DNA from: PNOJ01 sp016706845
GTDB lineage: Bacteria > Krumholzibacteriota > Krumholzibacteriia > LZORAL124-64-63
Assembly: GCA_016706845.1 (NCBI GenBank)
Contig: JADJIV010000012.1
Coordinates: 53,492-117,491, forward strand
Reading direction: 5' to 3'
Length of the DNA stretch: 64,000 nucleotides
Shown: piece after piece, positions 30,079 through 40,074 of the stretch
Layout of the letters: each line of letters opens with the position of its first letter
Numbering within the stretch: the stretch's first letter is position 1
Made by a program: the position numbers and the translations under genes
The notes under the pieces: model-generated
Databases searched by the model: none
What the model saw: the letters and a program-made list of their open reading frames with translations, nothing else
What the model was told of the DNA's origin: nothing

Positions 30079-30849
30079 TCAGCGACCCGGGCTGCGGTCT
30101 TGGCTGTCCCCGTCAAGGTACGCGATGCCGCGGGCGGCGAGCAACGCCTTTAGCGTCTTGTTCTCGTCGCGCAGGCCGATCAGGCCGGCGCGCAGGCGGT
30201 TGTTCTCGGCGCGCAGGGCGGCGATCTCGTCCAGGCCGGCGAGCTTCCCCGACGACAGCGACACCGGCTGCAGGCGCTCCGACAGCAGGCCCTGGCTGAC
30301 CGGGCGGCCCAGGAACCCACCACTGAGCGACCCGCCGCCGAGCGACGCGCCGCGCACGCGGTTGCCGGACAGGGGCAGGCGGTCCGAGAGGTCGGTCACC
30401 AGGCGCGCCGACGGGGTCGGCGTGGCGGCGGGCCCGGCGACCGCGGCCACCGTCGCCGCGGGGCGGGAGGACGTCGTCGGGATGCGGGGGCCTTCCGGCC
30501 AGACCAGCACGGCGACCAGCGCGGTCACGGCCACCCCGGCCAGCGACGAGGCCGCGAAGCCGCGCCACCAGCGGGCCGCGCCGTGGGGCGCGTCCTCCCA
30601 GGGCACCGTCCTGGCCGCGGCGGCTTCCTGCAGGGTGCGGTTGAGGCGCAGCTGGAGCTTCCATTCGAAGGCGTCGGTCGGCTCCGCGGCGGTCGCCTGC
30701 AGCAGGCGGCGGCCGAGGCCGAGCTCGGCCCGGTATTCGCGGCAGGCGGCGCAGCGGCCGAGGTGCTCCTCGAACGCCGGAGTCTTCTCGGCGGGCAGCA
30801 TCCCGTCCATTTCCTGGCTGATCAACCGTCGTGCCGTGGTGCAAAGCAT
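30079..30849 (-). CDS. Zinc-finger anti-sigma factor
   Basis: Membrane-bound regulator of the sigma factor encoded upstream. I prefer ATG 30849, which follows GGAGG, over a TTG at 30876 that overlaps the sigma stop. Residues 1-45 hold the zinc-binding HLGRCAACREYR (HxxxCxxC). One helix (LAGVAVTALVAVLVWP) spans the membrane at about residue 110, and the periplasmic part ends in a coiled coil (IAALRAENNRLRAGLIGLRD). 256 residues. The order sigma then anti-sigma is the usual one. Confidence 0.88.
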   Translation of the reverse strand: MLCTTARRLISQEMDGMLPAEKTPAFEEHLGRCAACREYRAELGLGRRLLQATAAEPTDAFEWKLQLRLNRTLQEAAAARTVPWEDAPHGAARWWRGFAASSLAGVAVTALVAVLVWPEGPRIPTTSSRPAATVAAVAGPAATPTPSARLVTDLSDRLPLSGNRVRGASLGGGSLSGGFLGRPVSQGLLSERLQPVSLSSGKLAGLDEIAALRAENNRLRAGLIGLRDENKTLKALLAARGIAYLDGDSQDRSPGR

Positions 30850-30872
30850 GGGGAAGTCCTCCTCGACTGTCG

Positions 30873-31661
30873 TCAATCGTCCTTGTCTTCTTGTTCCATC
30901 CGGGCCTCGAGGAGCTCGAGCTCGGCGAGCAGGTCCTCGTTGCGCAACAGCGGCTTGATGTTCTGCCGGAAGCGGGTCCGCGCGCGGTTGATGCGCGAGC
31001 GCACGGTGCCGAGCTTCAGGCCGGTGACCTGCTGGATCTCCTCGTAGGACAGCTGCTCCACCTCGCGCAGCAGGAACGGGACCCGGTAGCGTTCGGGGAT
31101 GCGGCTGGTCGCTTCGGCGATCAGGCGCCCCAACTCCCGGCCCTCCAGCTCGCGCGTGGGATCGGCATGAGGATCGGCCGGATCCAGCGGGATGTCGTCG
31201 TCGTTCTCGGGGGCGGGATCGAGCACGAGCATGCGCGGCTGCCGCTTCTGCTTGCGGACCCGGTTGCGCACCAGGTTGGTGGCGATGGTGAACAGCCAGG
31301 TCGAGAAGCGCGCGATCTCGCGGTACTTGTCCGCGTGGACGTACGCGCGGATCAGCGTGTCCTGCGCGAGTTCCTCCGCCTCGACGGGGTCCCCCACCAT
31401 CCGCAGGATGAAGCTGTACAGGCGCCCCCGGTAGCGGCGGACCAGCTCGTCGTAGGCCCGCTTCTGGCCCTGCTGCACGAGCGCAATGAGATCCTCGTCA
31501 CGCTGCTCGGTCCAGGCGAGCGGGCCGTGACGGCCGGGATCGGGGTGCTTGTCGTTCAGGAACACCTGGTCGCTCCTGGCAGCGGGTGGGGTGTCGTCGG
31601 CGGGGGGGTCAACACCGGGACCGGAGCCGCGGTTCCCACCGGTTTCGTCCCGGTCGTTCAC
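30873..31661 (-). CDS. ECF (sigma70-family) RNA polymerase sigma factor, SigW/RpoE-like
   Basis: Alternative sigma factor. The GTG at 31661 overlaps the upstream stop by four bases. After a 60-residue proline-rich, acidic leader, region 2 reads LVRRYRGRLYSFILRMVGD and AEELAQDTLIRAY with FSTWLFTIATNLVRNRVRK. Region 4 reads PERYRVPFLLREVEQLSYEE and VTGLKLGTVRSRINRARTRF, the helix-turn-helix. 262 residues, intact. The long unstructured N-terminal extension is unusual for ECF factors; a start further in cannot be excluded. Confidence 0.93.
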   Translation of the reverse strand: MNDRDETGGNRGSGPGVDPPADDTPPAARSDQVFLNDKHPDPGRHGPLAWTEQRDEDLIALVQQGQKRAYDELVRRYRGRLYSFILRMVGDPVEAEELAQDTLIRAYVHADKYREIARFSTWLFTIATNLVRNRVRKQKRQPRMLVLDPAPENDDDIPLDPADPHADPTRELEGRELGRLIAEATSRIPERYRVPFLLREVEQLSYEEIQQVTGLKLGTVRSRINRARTRFRQNIKPLLRNEDLLAELELLEARMEQEDKDD

Positions 31662-32430
31662 CGCGGACCGCCTTCGACCAGGACTTCGCCCAGGGGCCAC
31701 AGGGGGAGCACCACGTCCAGCGGGTCGCCCCGCCGGAGAGCGCGCCGGGACGGGCCGGCTTCTAGGGTCGCCCCCCAGCGCAGGCCGTGCAGACGGATGC
31801 CGCCATCCGCCGCGGCGTCGCACCGCCAGCGCTCGCCGGCGCCGCCGCGGCCGCGGCCCCGGCTGGCCAGGTCGCGCACCAGCGGCGGTCCGTCGTCGTC
31901 GGGGGCCGGCCAGATGAGATCGCGGCTCTCTTCGGCGGTCGCGCGCGCCTCCCAGGGGACGCGCGGCGCGGGGCCCGGCTTGCCGGGGCGGTCCCGCCAG
32001 ACCGCCGGCGCGACCTGCGCCTGCGCCGGGTCGCCCCCGGATTCGGCCAGGGAGAGCAGGGCCTGCAGGCGCGCGGCCTGCGCGGGTTCCAGCGTGCGCA
32101 GGGGGCCGTCCCAGGCCTGCACGACCAGCGTCCCGTCGCCCGGCGAGACCGCCGTCCAGCCCTCCCCCAGCCGGCCCAGGGCCGCCTCGGCCGTGCCCGT
32201 CCCGTCTTCGCCGGGTTCGCCGAGCGCCACGTCCAGACGCCAGGACCCGTCGGGGCAGCGCACCCAGACCGCGGTCCCGCGCGCGTCGGCCAAGGGGGAG
32301 GCGAAGCTCCAGGGAGCGACGCCGAGTTCCAGGTCGAGGAGGTCGGGCTCCGGTTCGGCGGCGGCCGATCCCACGACGACGGCCAGGACGGCCGCCAGGA
32401 TGGCGATCGGGTGGCCCGGCGGGGTCTCAC
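31658..32430 (-). CDS. Hypothetical secreted protein (frameshift in signal peptide)
   Basis: Unrecognised. A GTG at 32430 overlaps the TPR gene stop, but its frame must gain one C in the CCCC run near 32420 to read GHPIAILAAVLAVVVGSAAA, a good signal peptide, and continue as EPEPDLLDLELGVAPW. The rest is rich in Gly, Pro, Trp and Asp (VWVRCPDGSWRLDVALGEPG) with no known motif. It ends with LPLWPLGEVLVEGG, overlapping the sigma gene by four bases. About 256 residues. Operon position between a TPR protein and a sigma factor hints at envelope function. Confidence 0.55.
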
Positions 32431-34043
32431 CGTTCGCCGCCGTTCGCGGCGGCGGGCTGGAGTTCCTTCAGGACCGCCTCCAGCGACGCGCTGTCGCCGC
32501 CGGCCGCCCGCGCGCGCAGGAACACGTCGTAGGCGCGGTCGTGGCGCCCCAGGTCCAGCAGCACCATCCCGAGGTGCTCGAGGATCACCGGATCCTCCGG
32601 CAGCGCGTTGGTGGCGCGCACCAGGAGGTCGAAGGCCTCCAGGGGCAGCCCCTGGCGGTGCAGCAGCCAGCCCAGGGAATCCAGGTAGGCGGGGTTCTCG
32701 GGCTCGCTCTTCAGGGCGGCGCGGATCAGGCTCTCGGCGCGCGGCAGGTCCCGGTCGTGGTCGGCCAGGGTGTAGCCCAGGGCGTTCTGGATGACGTGGT
32801 CGTCGGGGTGGTCGGTGAGCAGGGACTCCAGGGCCGCCAGCGCCTCGTCGCGCCGGCCCGTTTCCTCGCAGGCCAGCGACAGGTTCAGCAGGGCGTTGCG
32901 CCGCAGCTCGGGATCCTCGGCGGCGCGCTCGTAGAAGGGGATCGACGCCTCGTGATCCCCGAGTCCCTGGTAGGTCGCCCCGAGCATCATGCGCACGCCG
33001 AGCGGCGAGTTCTCGTCCAGCAGCGCGGCGGCCCGGTCGGCCAGCTCGTGGACCTCGCGGACCGGCGCCGTCTCGTCGCCGTCGGCGGCGCGGCCGGTGA
33101 ACAGGTCGGGTCGGCGCCGGCTGAGGATGGAGATCAGCGCCAGCACGTTGTCGGGATCGCCGGGGTCGAGCGCCAGGGCGCGGCGGGTCTCGGCCTCTCC
33201 CGCCGCGAGGTCGCCGCGGCCGGCGAGGAACTCGCCGAGGAACAGGTGCGGCCGTGCGGCCTCGGGCTGCCGGCGACGGCGACGGCCATGGCGTCCCCGT
33301 CGCGCTCGTTGTCGATCAGGTGCTGGATCCGGCCCAGGCGCAGCGAGCGCGAGGCCGGGCGCGACGGCCAGCCCCTCGGTCCACAGCGCGGCGGCTTCCT
33401 CGGGGCGGTTCAGCAGGGAGGCGAGTTCGGCCATCGAGCCGTAGATCCGCTCCCGGTGCTCGGGGTGACGCGGCAGGGCCTGGCGGTAGGCCGCCATGGC
33501 CTCCGCCCAGGCGTGCGTGCGCACCAGCAGCTCGGCCTCGACCAGGTCCAGGCGGGTCGAGTCGGGGTGGGCGCGCCGGCAGCCCTCCAGGGCCTCGCGC
33601 GCGTCGGCGTAGCGCTCCTGGGCCGCGCTCAGCGCGATCAGGCGCTCCCAGCCCTCGTAGGATTCGGGATGGTCCCTGACGATGCGCCGTGCGACGTCCG
33701 TCGCGTCGCGCAGGTAACCGACCTGGTGCAGGACGTCGCGGTAGGTGCTGGCGAAGGTCAGCTCGTCCGGGCTCATGCGGTAGGCCTGGGCCAGGAAGGG
33801 CAGCGCGCCGGCCAGATCGCCTTCGGCCAGCAGAGTCGTACCGACCATGTAGCCGGTGGCGGCGCCCTGCGGGATGCGGTCGAGATCCAGGCCGCCCGGA
33901 TCGGCGCCCGTGCTGTCGGCGGCAGCGCCGGTGGGCAGCGCGGCCATGGGCACCACGGCGCCGGCGGTCAGGGACCAGACGGCCGCTGTGAAGATCAGCG
34001 TGGCCAGGATCAGGGAGGCGGTGATCGGCGCGCGTCGCGACAA
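32427..34043 (-). CDS. Tetratricopeptide-repeat protein with signal anchor
   Basis: Periplasmic or membrane-attached TPR scaffold. The TTG start at 34043 gives SLILATLIFTAAVWSLTAGA, a signal/anchor helix, and lies inside the 3' end of rnc. At least ten TPR-like helix pairs follow (for instance DLAGALPFLAQAYRMSPDEL, ALGYTLADHDRDLPRAESLI, ILEHLGMVLLDLGRHDRAYD). Between about 33350 and 33270 the frame is off by one and then restored; the alternative frame there reads RLGRIQHLIDNERDGDAMAV, so two compensating indels are likely. 538 residues. Partners unknown. Confidence 0.82.
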   Translation of the reverse strand: MSRRAPITASLILATLIFTAAVWSLTAGAVVPMAALPTGAAADSTGADPGGLDLDRIPQGAATGYMVGTTLLAEGDLAGALPFLAQAYRMSPDELTFASTYRDVLHQVGYLRDATDVARRIVRDHPESYEGWERLIALSAAQERYADAREALEGCRRAHPDSTRLDLVEAELLVRTHAWAEAMAAYRQALPRHPEHRERIYGSMAELASLLNRPEEAAALWTEGLAVAPGLALAAPGPDPAPDRQRARRGRHGRRRRRQPEAARPHLFLGEFLAGRGDLAAGEAETRRALALDPGDPDNVLALISILSRRRPDLFTGRAADGDETAPVREVHELADRAAALLDENSPLGVRMMLGATYQGLGDHEASIPFYERAAEDPELRRNALLNLSLACEETGRRDEALAALESLLTDHPDDHVIQNALGYTLADHDRDLPRAESLIRAALKSEPENPAYLDSLGWLLHRQGLPLEAFDLLVRATNALPEDPVILEHLGMVLLDLGRHDRAYDVFLRARAAGGDSASLEAVLKELQPAAANGGER

Positions 34044-34876
34044 GGGCGTTCCGGCGCCTCGTCCAGCAGCGAGGGCTCGCCGGCCAGGCGCTGCAGCGCG
34101 CAGCCGGCCGCCTCCTGCTCGGCGCTCTTCTTGTTCGCGCCGCGGCCGTGACCCAGCACCCGGTCGCCGAACAGGACCTCCACCGTGAAGACGCGCTCGT
34201 GGTCGGGGCCCGTCGTCTCCAGGACCCGGTAGCGGGGCGGCACGCGGTGGCGGGCCTGGACGATCTCCTGCAGGCGGCTCTTGTCGTTGGCCAGCGCGCG
34301 GTGCTCGATGATCTCGTCGGCGTGGTCGAAGAGCCAGCGCTCGATCACGCCCTGCGCCGCTTCCAGACCGCCGTCGAGGTAGACCGCGCCGATGATCGCT
34401 TCGACGGCGTCCGCGAGGATGCTGTCTCGATCGCGGCCGCCGGTGGCGGCCTCGCCGCGGCTCATCAGGATATGGTCGCCCAGTTCCAGGCGCTGCGCCA
34501 CCCGGGCCAGGCTCGTGCCGCAGACGAGCTTCGATTTCAGGCGCGTCAGGTCGCCTTCCTCGAGGTCCGTGTATTCCAGGTAGAGGTAGGCGTTGGTGAC
34601 GAGCCCGAGCACGGCGTCGCCGAGGAACTCGAGCCGCTCGTTCGCCTCGATGCGCTCGTCGCCGTAGGCGTGGAGGTGGGAGCGGTGGACCAGGGCCTGG
34701 CCCAGCAGGCAGGGATCGCGGAAGCGGTACGCAAGCATGGTCTCGACGGCCGCGGCGACCTCACGCCGCGATGCCGCGTCCGCCCGCGGCGCCGGTTCGG
34801 CCGCACCGCCCCGCGGCCCGTGGCGACGCTGCGCCTCCGGGACCATCCAGGAAAAGAGCCCACGCCACCAGGTCAT
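34010..34876 (-). CDS. rnc: Ribonuclease III
   Basis: Double-strand-specific endoribonuclease for rRNA processing and RNA turnover. ATG at 34876 follows GGGGAGG. The catalytic domain has NERLEFLGDAVLGLV with the conserved EFLGD signature near residue 90, and DSILADAVEAIIGAVYLDGG with the second acidic pair. The dsRNA-binding domain is at the C-terminus (KSRLQEIVQARHRVPPRYRV to KKSAEQEAAGCALQRL). 288 residues including a longer than usual N-terminal leader and an arginine-rich tail. Placement next to fabF and acpP is a common bacterial order. Confidence 0.95.
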   Translation of the reverse strand: MTWWRGLFSWMVPEAQRRHGPRGGAAEPAPRADAASRREVAAAVETMLAYRFRDPCLLGQALVHRSHLHAYGDERIEANERLEFLGDAVLGLVTNAYLYLEYTDLEEGDLTRLKSKLVCGTSLARVAQRLELGDHILMSRGEAATGGRDRDSILADAVEAIIGAVYLDGGLEAAQGVIERWLFDHADEIIEHRALANDKSRLQEIVQARHRVPPRYRVLETTGPDHERVFTVEVLFGDRVLGHGRGANKKSAEQEAAGCALQRLAGEPSLLDEAPERPCRDARRSPPP

Positions 34877-34899
34877 GGCGCCTCCCCGGCCGGCCGAAG

Positions 34900-36137
<1,238 letters not shown>

Positions 36138-36224
36138 GCCATCCTCCCTGCATATACGGATCGCCCCGGTCCAACACGGCGGGACCGCAGGACCGGGGAC
36201 GGTTCGTTCACGGAAAGACCGCGG

Positions 36225-36464
36225 TTACGCGTCCAGGTGCGATTCGAGGTAGTCGATCGCATCCTGCACGGTCCGCAGCTTCTCCTGGTCCTCTTCCGGA
36301 ATCGTGATGTTGAAGACCTCTTCGAGATCCATCACGAGCTCGACGGTGTCCAGGGAATCGGCCCCCAGATCGTCGGTGAACGAAGCTTCGGGGGTGATCT
36401 GTTCCGGATTCACCGAAAGCTTGCGCTCGATGATCTCGTAGACCTTTTCCTGAATGGAGCTCAT
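36225..36464 (-). CDS. acpP: Acyl carrier protein
   Basis: Carries growing acyl chains on a phosphopantetheine arm. 79 residues; the attachment serine is in LGADSLDTVELVMDLEE (GADSLD motif) near residue 37. The sequence is acidic as usual. It sits between fabG and fabF on the same strand, the common order in fatty-acid gene clusters. Confidence 0.97.
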   Translation of the reverse strand: MSSIQEKVYEIIERKLSVNPEQITPEASFTDDLGADSLDTVELVMDLEEVFNITIPEEDQEKLRTVQDAIDYLESHLDA

Positions 36465-36491
36465 GTCAGCCGTTCCCTCCTTGGGAAGGTT

Positions 36492-37223
36492 TCACGTAAC
36501 CATGCCGCCGTCGACCACGAGCGTTTGCCCGGTGACGTAGGCGGCGTCCTGCGACAACAGGAAGGCGACGGCGCCGGCGACGTCTTCGCCCTGGCCGAAG
36601 CGCTTCAACGGGATTTCCCCGAGCATGCCGGCGCGCACCGCATCCGGCAGGCCCGCCGTCATGTCCGTCTCGATGAATCCGGGCGCCACTGCGTTGCAGG
36701 TGATCGCGCGACCACCCAGTTCGCGGGCCACGGACTTGGAGAAGGCGATGACGGCCGCCTTGCTCGCCGCGTAGTTGGCCTGGCCGGCGTTGCCGGTGAG
36801 GCCGATCACCGAGGTGATGTTGACGATCCGACCGATTTTCTGGCGCATCATAGACGCGGTCACGGCCTTTGTAAAGTAGAAGGTCCCCGTCAGGTTGACG
36901 TCGAGCACCTCGCGCCAGGCGGCTTCGGACATGCGCACCAGCAGGGAATCGCGGGTGATCCCGGCGTTGTTGACCAGGCCGTAGACCGGGCCGAGTTCCT
37001 GCAGGACGCGGCCGACCGCCGCCTCCACCGCCTCGTAGCTCGACACGTCGCCCGGCAGCACGAGGCTGCGCCCGGACCCCGGCAGCGAGGCGGCGACCTC
37101 GGCCAGCGCGTCGGCGTTGCGGGCCACCAGGGCGAGGTCGCAGCCGTCCGCCGACAGGCGGCGGGCGATCGCCGCCCCGATGCCCCGGCTGGCGCCGGTG
37201 ACGATGACGATGCGGTTGCTCAC
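36492..37223 (-). CDS. fabG: 3-oxoacyl-ACP reductase
   Basis: NADPH-dependent short-chain dehydrogenase, second step of the elongation cycle. GTG start at 37223. Motifs: VTGASRGIGAAIARRL for the cofactor loop, NNAGITRDS, the catalytic ITSVIGLTGNAGQANYAASK (Ser, Tyr, Lys) and APGFIETDM. The end VDGGMVT is typical. 243 residues, intact. Confidence 0.96.
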   Translation of the reverse strand: MSNRIVIVTGASRGIGAAIARRLSADGCDLALVARNADALAEVAASLPGSGRSLVLPGDVSSYEAVEAAVGRVLQELGPVYGLVNNAGITRDSLLVRMSEAAWREVLDVNLTGTFYFTKAVTASMMRQKIGRIVNITSVIGLTGNAGQANYAASKAAVIAFSKSVARELGGRAITCNAVAPGFIETDMTAGLPDAVRAGMLGEIPLKRFGQGEDVAGAVAFLLSQDAAYVTGQTLVVDGGMVT

Positions 37224-37259
37224 GGGTCTTCCCTTCGCTGCGCCCGGTCCGGGGCGGGA

Positions 37260-38224
37260 TTATGCCAACAGGCCCCGGACGGTGTCCAGCGCGTTGTCCA
37301 GCTCCTCGGACGTCCCCACGGCCAGGAACGTCACCTCGGGGTATTCCCGCTTGGCCATGTTGGACAGGACCTTGCCGGGGCCGACCTCCAGCACGACGCG
37401 CGGGCGCTCCCCGGTCGCCGCTCCGGACACCAGGGCCCCCAGGCTCTCGTGCCAGCGCACCGGCGAGGTCAGCTGCCGCCGGAACCCCTCGCGCAGCTGC
37501 GCCGCGGTCGTCGACGGGGCGGCCGTCACGTTGGCCACCAGGGGCGCCTCGGGATCGGCGAGCGCGACGTCGGCGAGATGGTCCGCGAAGCTGGCCGCCG
37601 CGCCCTCCAGCAACGGCGAATGGAAGGCGCCGCTGACGTTCAGCCGCAGGGCCCGCTTCGCGCCGGCGGCCTTGAGCGCCTCGCAGGCGGCGTCGACGGC
37701 CGCGATCTCGCCGGAGATGGCGACCTGGTTGGAGGAGTTGTGGTTGGCGACCACGACCACGCCGGCGCTCGGCGCGACCTTCGGCGCAGACGCGTTTCAC
37801 GGTGTCGGCGTCGAGGCCCATGACCGCGGCCATCGTGCCGGGGCGCTCCTGCCCCGCCGCGAACATCAGCTCGCCGCGGCGCCGCACCAGGGCCAGCCCG
37901 TCGCGGGGCGTCAGGGCGCCGACCGCCACCGCGGCGGAGAACTCGCCCAGCGAGTGGCCGGCCACGACGCTCGGCTCGATCCCCAGCGCCTTCAACTCCA
38001 GGGCCACGGCGACGGAGTGGGCCAGGATGGCCGGCTGCGCGTTCCAGGTCTCGGTCAGCGTCGCCTCCGGGGCCCTCATACATCACGCTGGTGAGCGCGA
38101 AGCCCAGCGCCTCGTCGACGGTCGCCAGGAACGCGGCGCCCGGACCACCGCGGGCGGCGAGGTCGCGGGCCATGCCGACGGCCTGCGAAGCCTGACCGGG
38201 GAACAGCATGGGAACTCTGATCAT
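37260..38224 (-). CDS. fabD: Malonyl-CoA:ACP transacylase (two frameshifts)
   Basis: Loads malonyl groups onto ACP. ATG at 38224 begins MIRVPMLFPGQASQAVGMA. A one-base excess of C in GGGCCCC near 38078 must be removed to pass from SVMYEG to PEATLTETWNAQPAIL. The nucleophile GHSLGEFSAAVAVG follows. A second one-base excess near 37783 must be removed to pass to VVVVANHNSSNQVAISGE. The histidine is in NVSGAFHSPLLEG. About 320 residues once joined. Between fabG and plsX as usual, though no fabH lies in between. Confidence 0.93.
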
Positions 38225-38247
38225 CGCGGGCCTTTCGCGGGGGGCGG

Positions 38248-39249
38248 TCAGGGTCGCGCGGCCAGCCGCTGCTGCAGCAGGCCCGGCAGGTCGAGCCGTG
38301 CCATGCGGCCCGCGGCCAGCACCGCGCTCTGGATCGCGCGGGCGGGGCTGGCGCCGTGACAGATGATCGAGGAGCCGCGCACGCCCAGCAGCAGCGCGCC
38401 GCCGGTGGACGTGTAGTCGAGGCGGTGCAGCAGGCCGCGCAGGCCCTCCCCCGCGTCGGCGGCGCCGCCGGCCATGAATTCCCGGGCCGCCGCCTGCAGG
38501 AAACCCCCGAAACCCTCGATGAGCTTCAGCGCGATGTTGCCGGTGAAGCCGTCGGTGACCACGACGTCGGCCGCGCCATCCAGGAGGTGCCGGCTCTCCA
38601 CGTTGCCGATGAAGTTCAGCGGGGCGTCGCGCAGCAGGGCGTGGGCCTGGACGCAGAGCTCGGTGCCCTTGGTCGGCTCCTCGCCGATGTTCAGCAGGCC
38701 GACGCGCGGCGTCGCGACGTCCAGCAGGCGCCGCGCGTACTCGTCGCCGAGCAGCGCGAAGACCAGCAGGTGCTCGGGGGTGCACTGCACGTTGGCGCCG
38801 ACGTCCAGCAGCAGGAAGCGGCCGTTCAGGGTGGGGATGCCGGTCGCGATCGCGGGGCGGTCGACGCCCTCGAGGCGCCCGAGGATCATCAGGCTGGCGG
38901 CGACCTGCGCGCCGGTGCTGCCGGCGCTGACCACCGCGTGCACGCGGCCTTCGCGGTGGTCCCGGGTGGCCCGGACGATCGGGGCGTCGGGGCGGCCCTT
39001 GACCGCCGCGGCGGGCGATTCGCCCATCTCGATGCGGTCCCGGCAAGCCACGACCTCGACGGGCAGTTCGCGCGCGCCGAGGCCGTCGAGCAGGACGTTC
39101 AGGGCGTCGGGGTCGCCGTAGAGGGCCAGGGCCAGGCCGGGCTCCGCGCGCGCGGCCGCCACGGCGCCCGGGACGACCGCGGCGGGACCGAAGTCACCGC
39201 CCATGGCGTCCACGGCCACGACCACCCGGGGTGGCGCATTGCCGTCCAT
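38248..39249 (-). CDS. plsX: Phosphate acyltransferase
   Basis: Makes acyl-phosphate from acyl-ACP for phospholipid synthesis, peripheral to the membrane. ATG at 39249; hallmarks are VVVAVDAMGGDFGPAAVV at the start, VVSAGSTGAQVAASLMILG and DGFTGNIALKLIEGFG. 333 residues, intact. Stands between rpmF and fabD in the standard rpmF-plsX-fab order. Confidence 0.96.
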   Translation of the reverse strand: MDGNAPPRVVVAVDAMGGDFGPAAVVPGAVAAARAEPGLALALYGDPDALNVLLDGLGARELPVEVVACRDRIEMGESPAAAVKGRPDAPIVRATRDHREGRVHAVVSAGSTGAQVAASLMILGRLEGVDRPAIATGIPTLNGRFLLLDVGANVQCTPEHLLVFALLGDEYARRLLDVATPRVGLLNIGEEPTKGTELCVQAHALLRDAPLNFIGNVESRHLLDGAADVVVTDGFTGNIALKLIEGFGGFLQAAAREFMAGGAADAGEGLRGLLHRLDYTSTGGALLLGVRGSSIICHGASPARAIQSAVLAAGRMARLDLPGLLQQRLAARP

Positions 39250-39294
39250 GCCCGACCTCCTTGCCGGCTCCTCACGCTCTCTAGCTCTATTCCG

Positions 39295-39477
39295 CTAGCT
39301 CTTTTCGACCACGATCACTTCGCGCACGCCGTAGTGGCCGCAGGCGCGGCAGACGCGGTGGGGACGGCAGGGCGCGCCGCAGTGCGCGCACTTCGACGCG
39401 CTGGGGGTGGCCAGGTGCCAGTGCGCGCGGCGGGTGCCCTTGCGCATGTGGCTCGTTTTCTTCTTGGGAACAGCCAT
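39295..39477 (-). CDS. rpmF: 50S ribosomal protein L32
   Basis: Small zinc-ribbon protein of the large subunit, 60 residues. MAVPKKKTSHMRKGTRRAHW is the conserved N-terminus; CAHCGAPCRPHRVCRACG supplies the zinc ligands, so this is the Cys-containing form. Between yceD and plsX, its usual place. Confidence 0.97.
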   Translation of the reverse strand: MAVPKKKTSHMRKGTRRAHWHLATPSASKCAHCGAPCRPHRVCRACGHYGVREVIVVEKS

Positions 39478-39499
39478 CTCGATGCCTCGCTTCCGGTGA

Positions 39500-39988
39500 T
39501 CAGGGTTCCAGTCCGTCCCAGCGGGGATCGGCGGATTCCCGGGGGCATTCGCAGTCCTTCTGGTTACGGTCCGCCCCGCAGCTGGGGCAGATTCCCAGGC
39601 AATCCTCGCGGCAGACCCGCTTGATCGGCAGGTCCAGCAGCGCGGCCTCGCGCAGGGGCTCGTCCAGGTCGACCTCGCCGCGCACCTGGTACAGGATCCA
39701 GGTGTCGGGCGACTCCTCGTCGCGGGTCCCCGACTTCGCCCGGATGATCTGGATGTCGACGCCCGCCTCGTAGGCCAGCGTGAAGGCCTCCAGGCAGCGG
39801 TCGCAGACCGCCGGGCTGGACACCGCCAGGACGCCGGCGACCAGGACGCGGCTTTCGGTGTTGTCCACCGCCAGCTCGCCGCGGACGGACATACCGCTCC
39901 CGCCGCCCTCCCCGTCCTCGACGAGGAAGGTCTCCTCCACCTCCAGGGCGGAGCGACCGAAGGGCAAGGTGTCCAGGTTCAGCTTCAT
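39500..39988 (-). CDS. YceD/DUF177-family protein
   Basis: Conserved protein linked to 23S rRNA and L32 expression in other bacteria. ATG at 39988 (MKLNLDTLPFG). The core CDRCLEAFTLAYE and the C-terminal CREDCLGICPSCGADRNQKD with paired cysteines are the family signatures. 162 residues, intact, directly upstream of rpmF, which is the conserved pairing. Confidence 0.92.
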   Translation of the reverse strand: MKLNLDTLPFGRSALEVEETFLVEDGEGGGSGMSVRGELAVDNTESRVLVAGVLAVSSPAVCDRCLEAFTLAYEAGVDIQIIRAKSGTRDEESPDTWILYQVRGEVDLDEPLREAALLDLPIKRVCREDCLGICPSCGADRNQKDCECPRESADPRWDGLEP

Positions 39989-40074
39989 TCCGGGCGCACG
40001 TTCGCGTCCGGTCCGGGCCCGCCCCGGCCCGGCGCCGTGCAAGCGCCCCACGTTACGAGCGCGATCCCCGTCTG

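Noticed and set aside
32427..34043. Programmed frameshifting as an explanation for the broken reading frames
   Set aside because: Shifts occur in many unrelated genes, in both directions, mostly without slippery heptamers followed by structure. Sequence error is simpler.
30831..34151. 1,106-codon plus-strand frame opposite the sigma/TPR operon
   Set aside because: Covers well-supported minus-strand genes with sigma, anti-sigma and TPR motifs; composition is typical of antisense GC-rich sequence.
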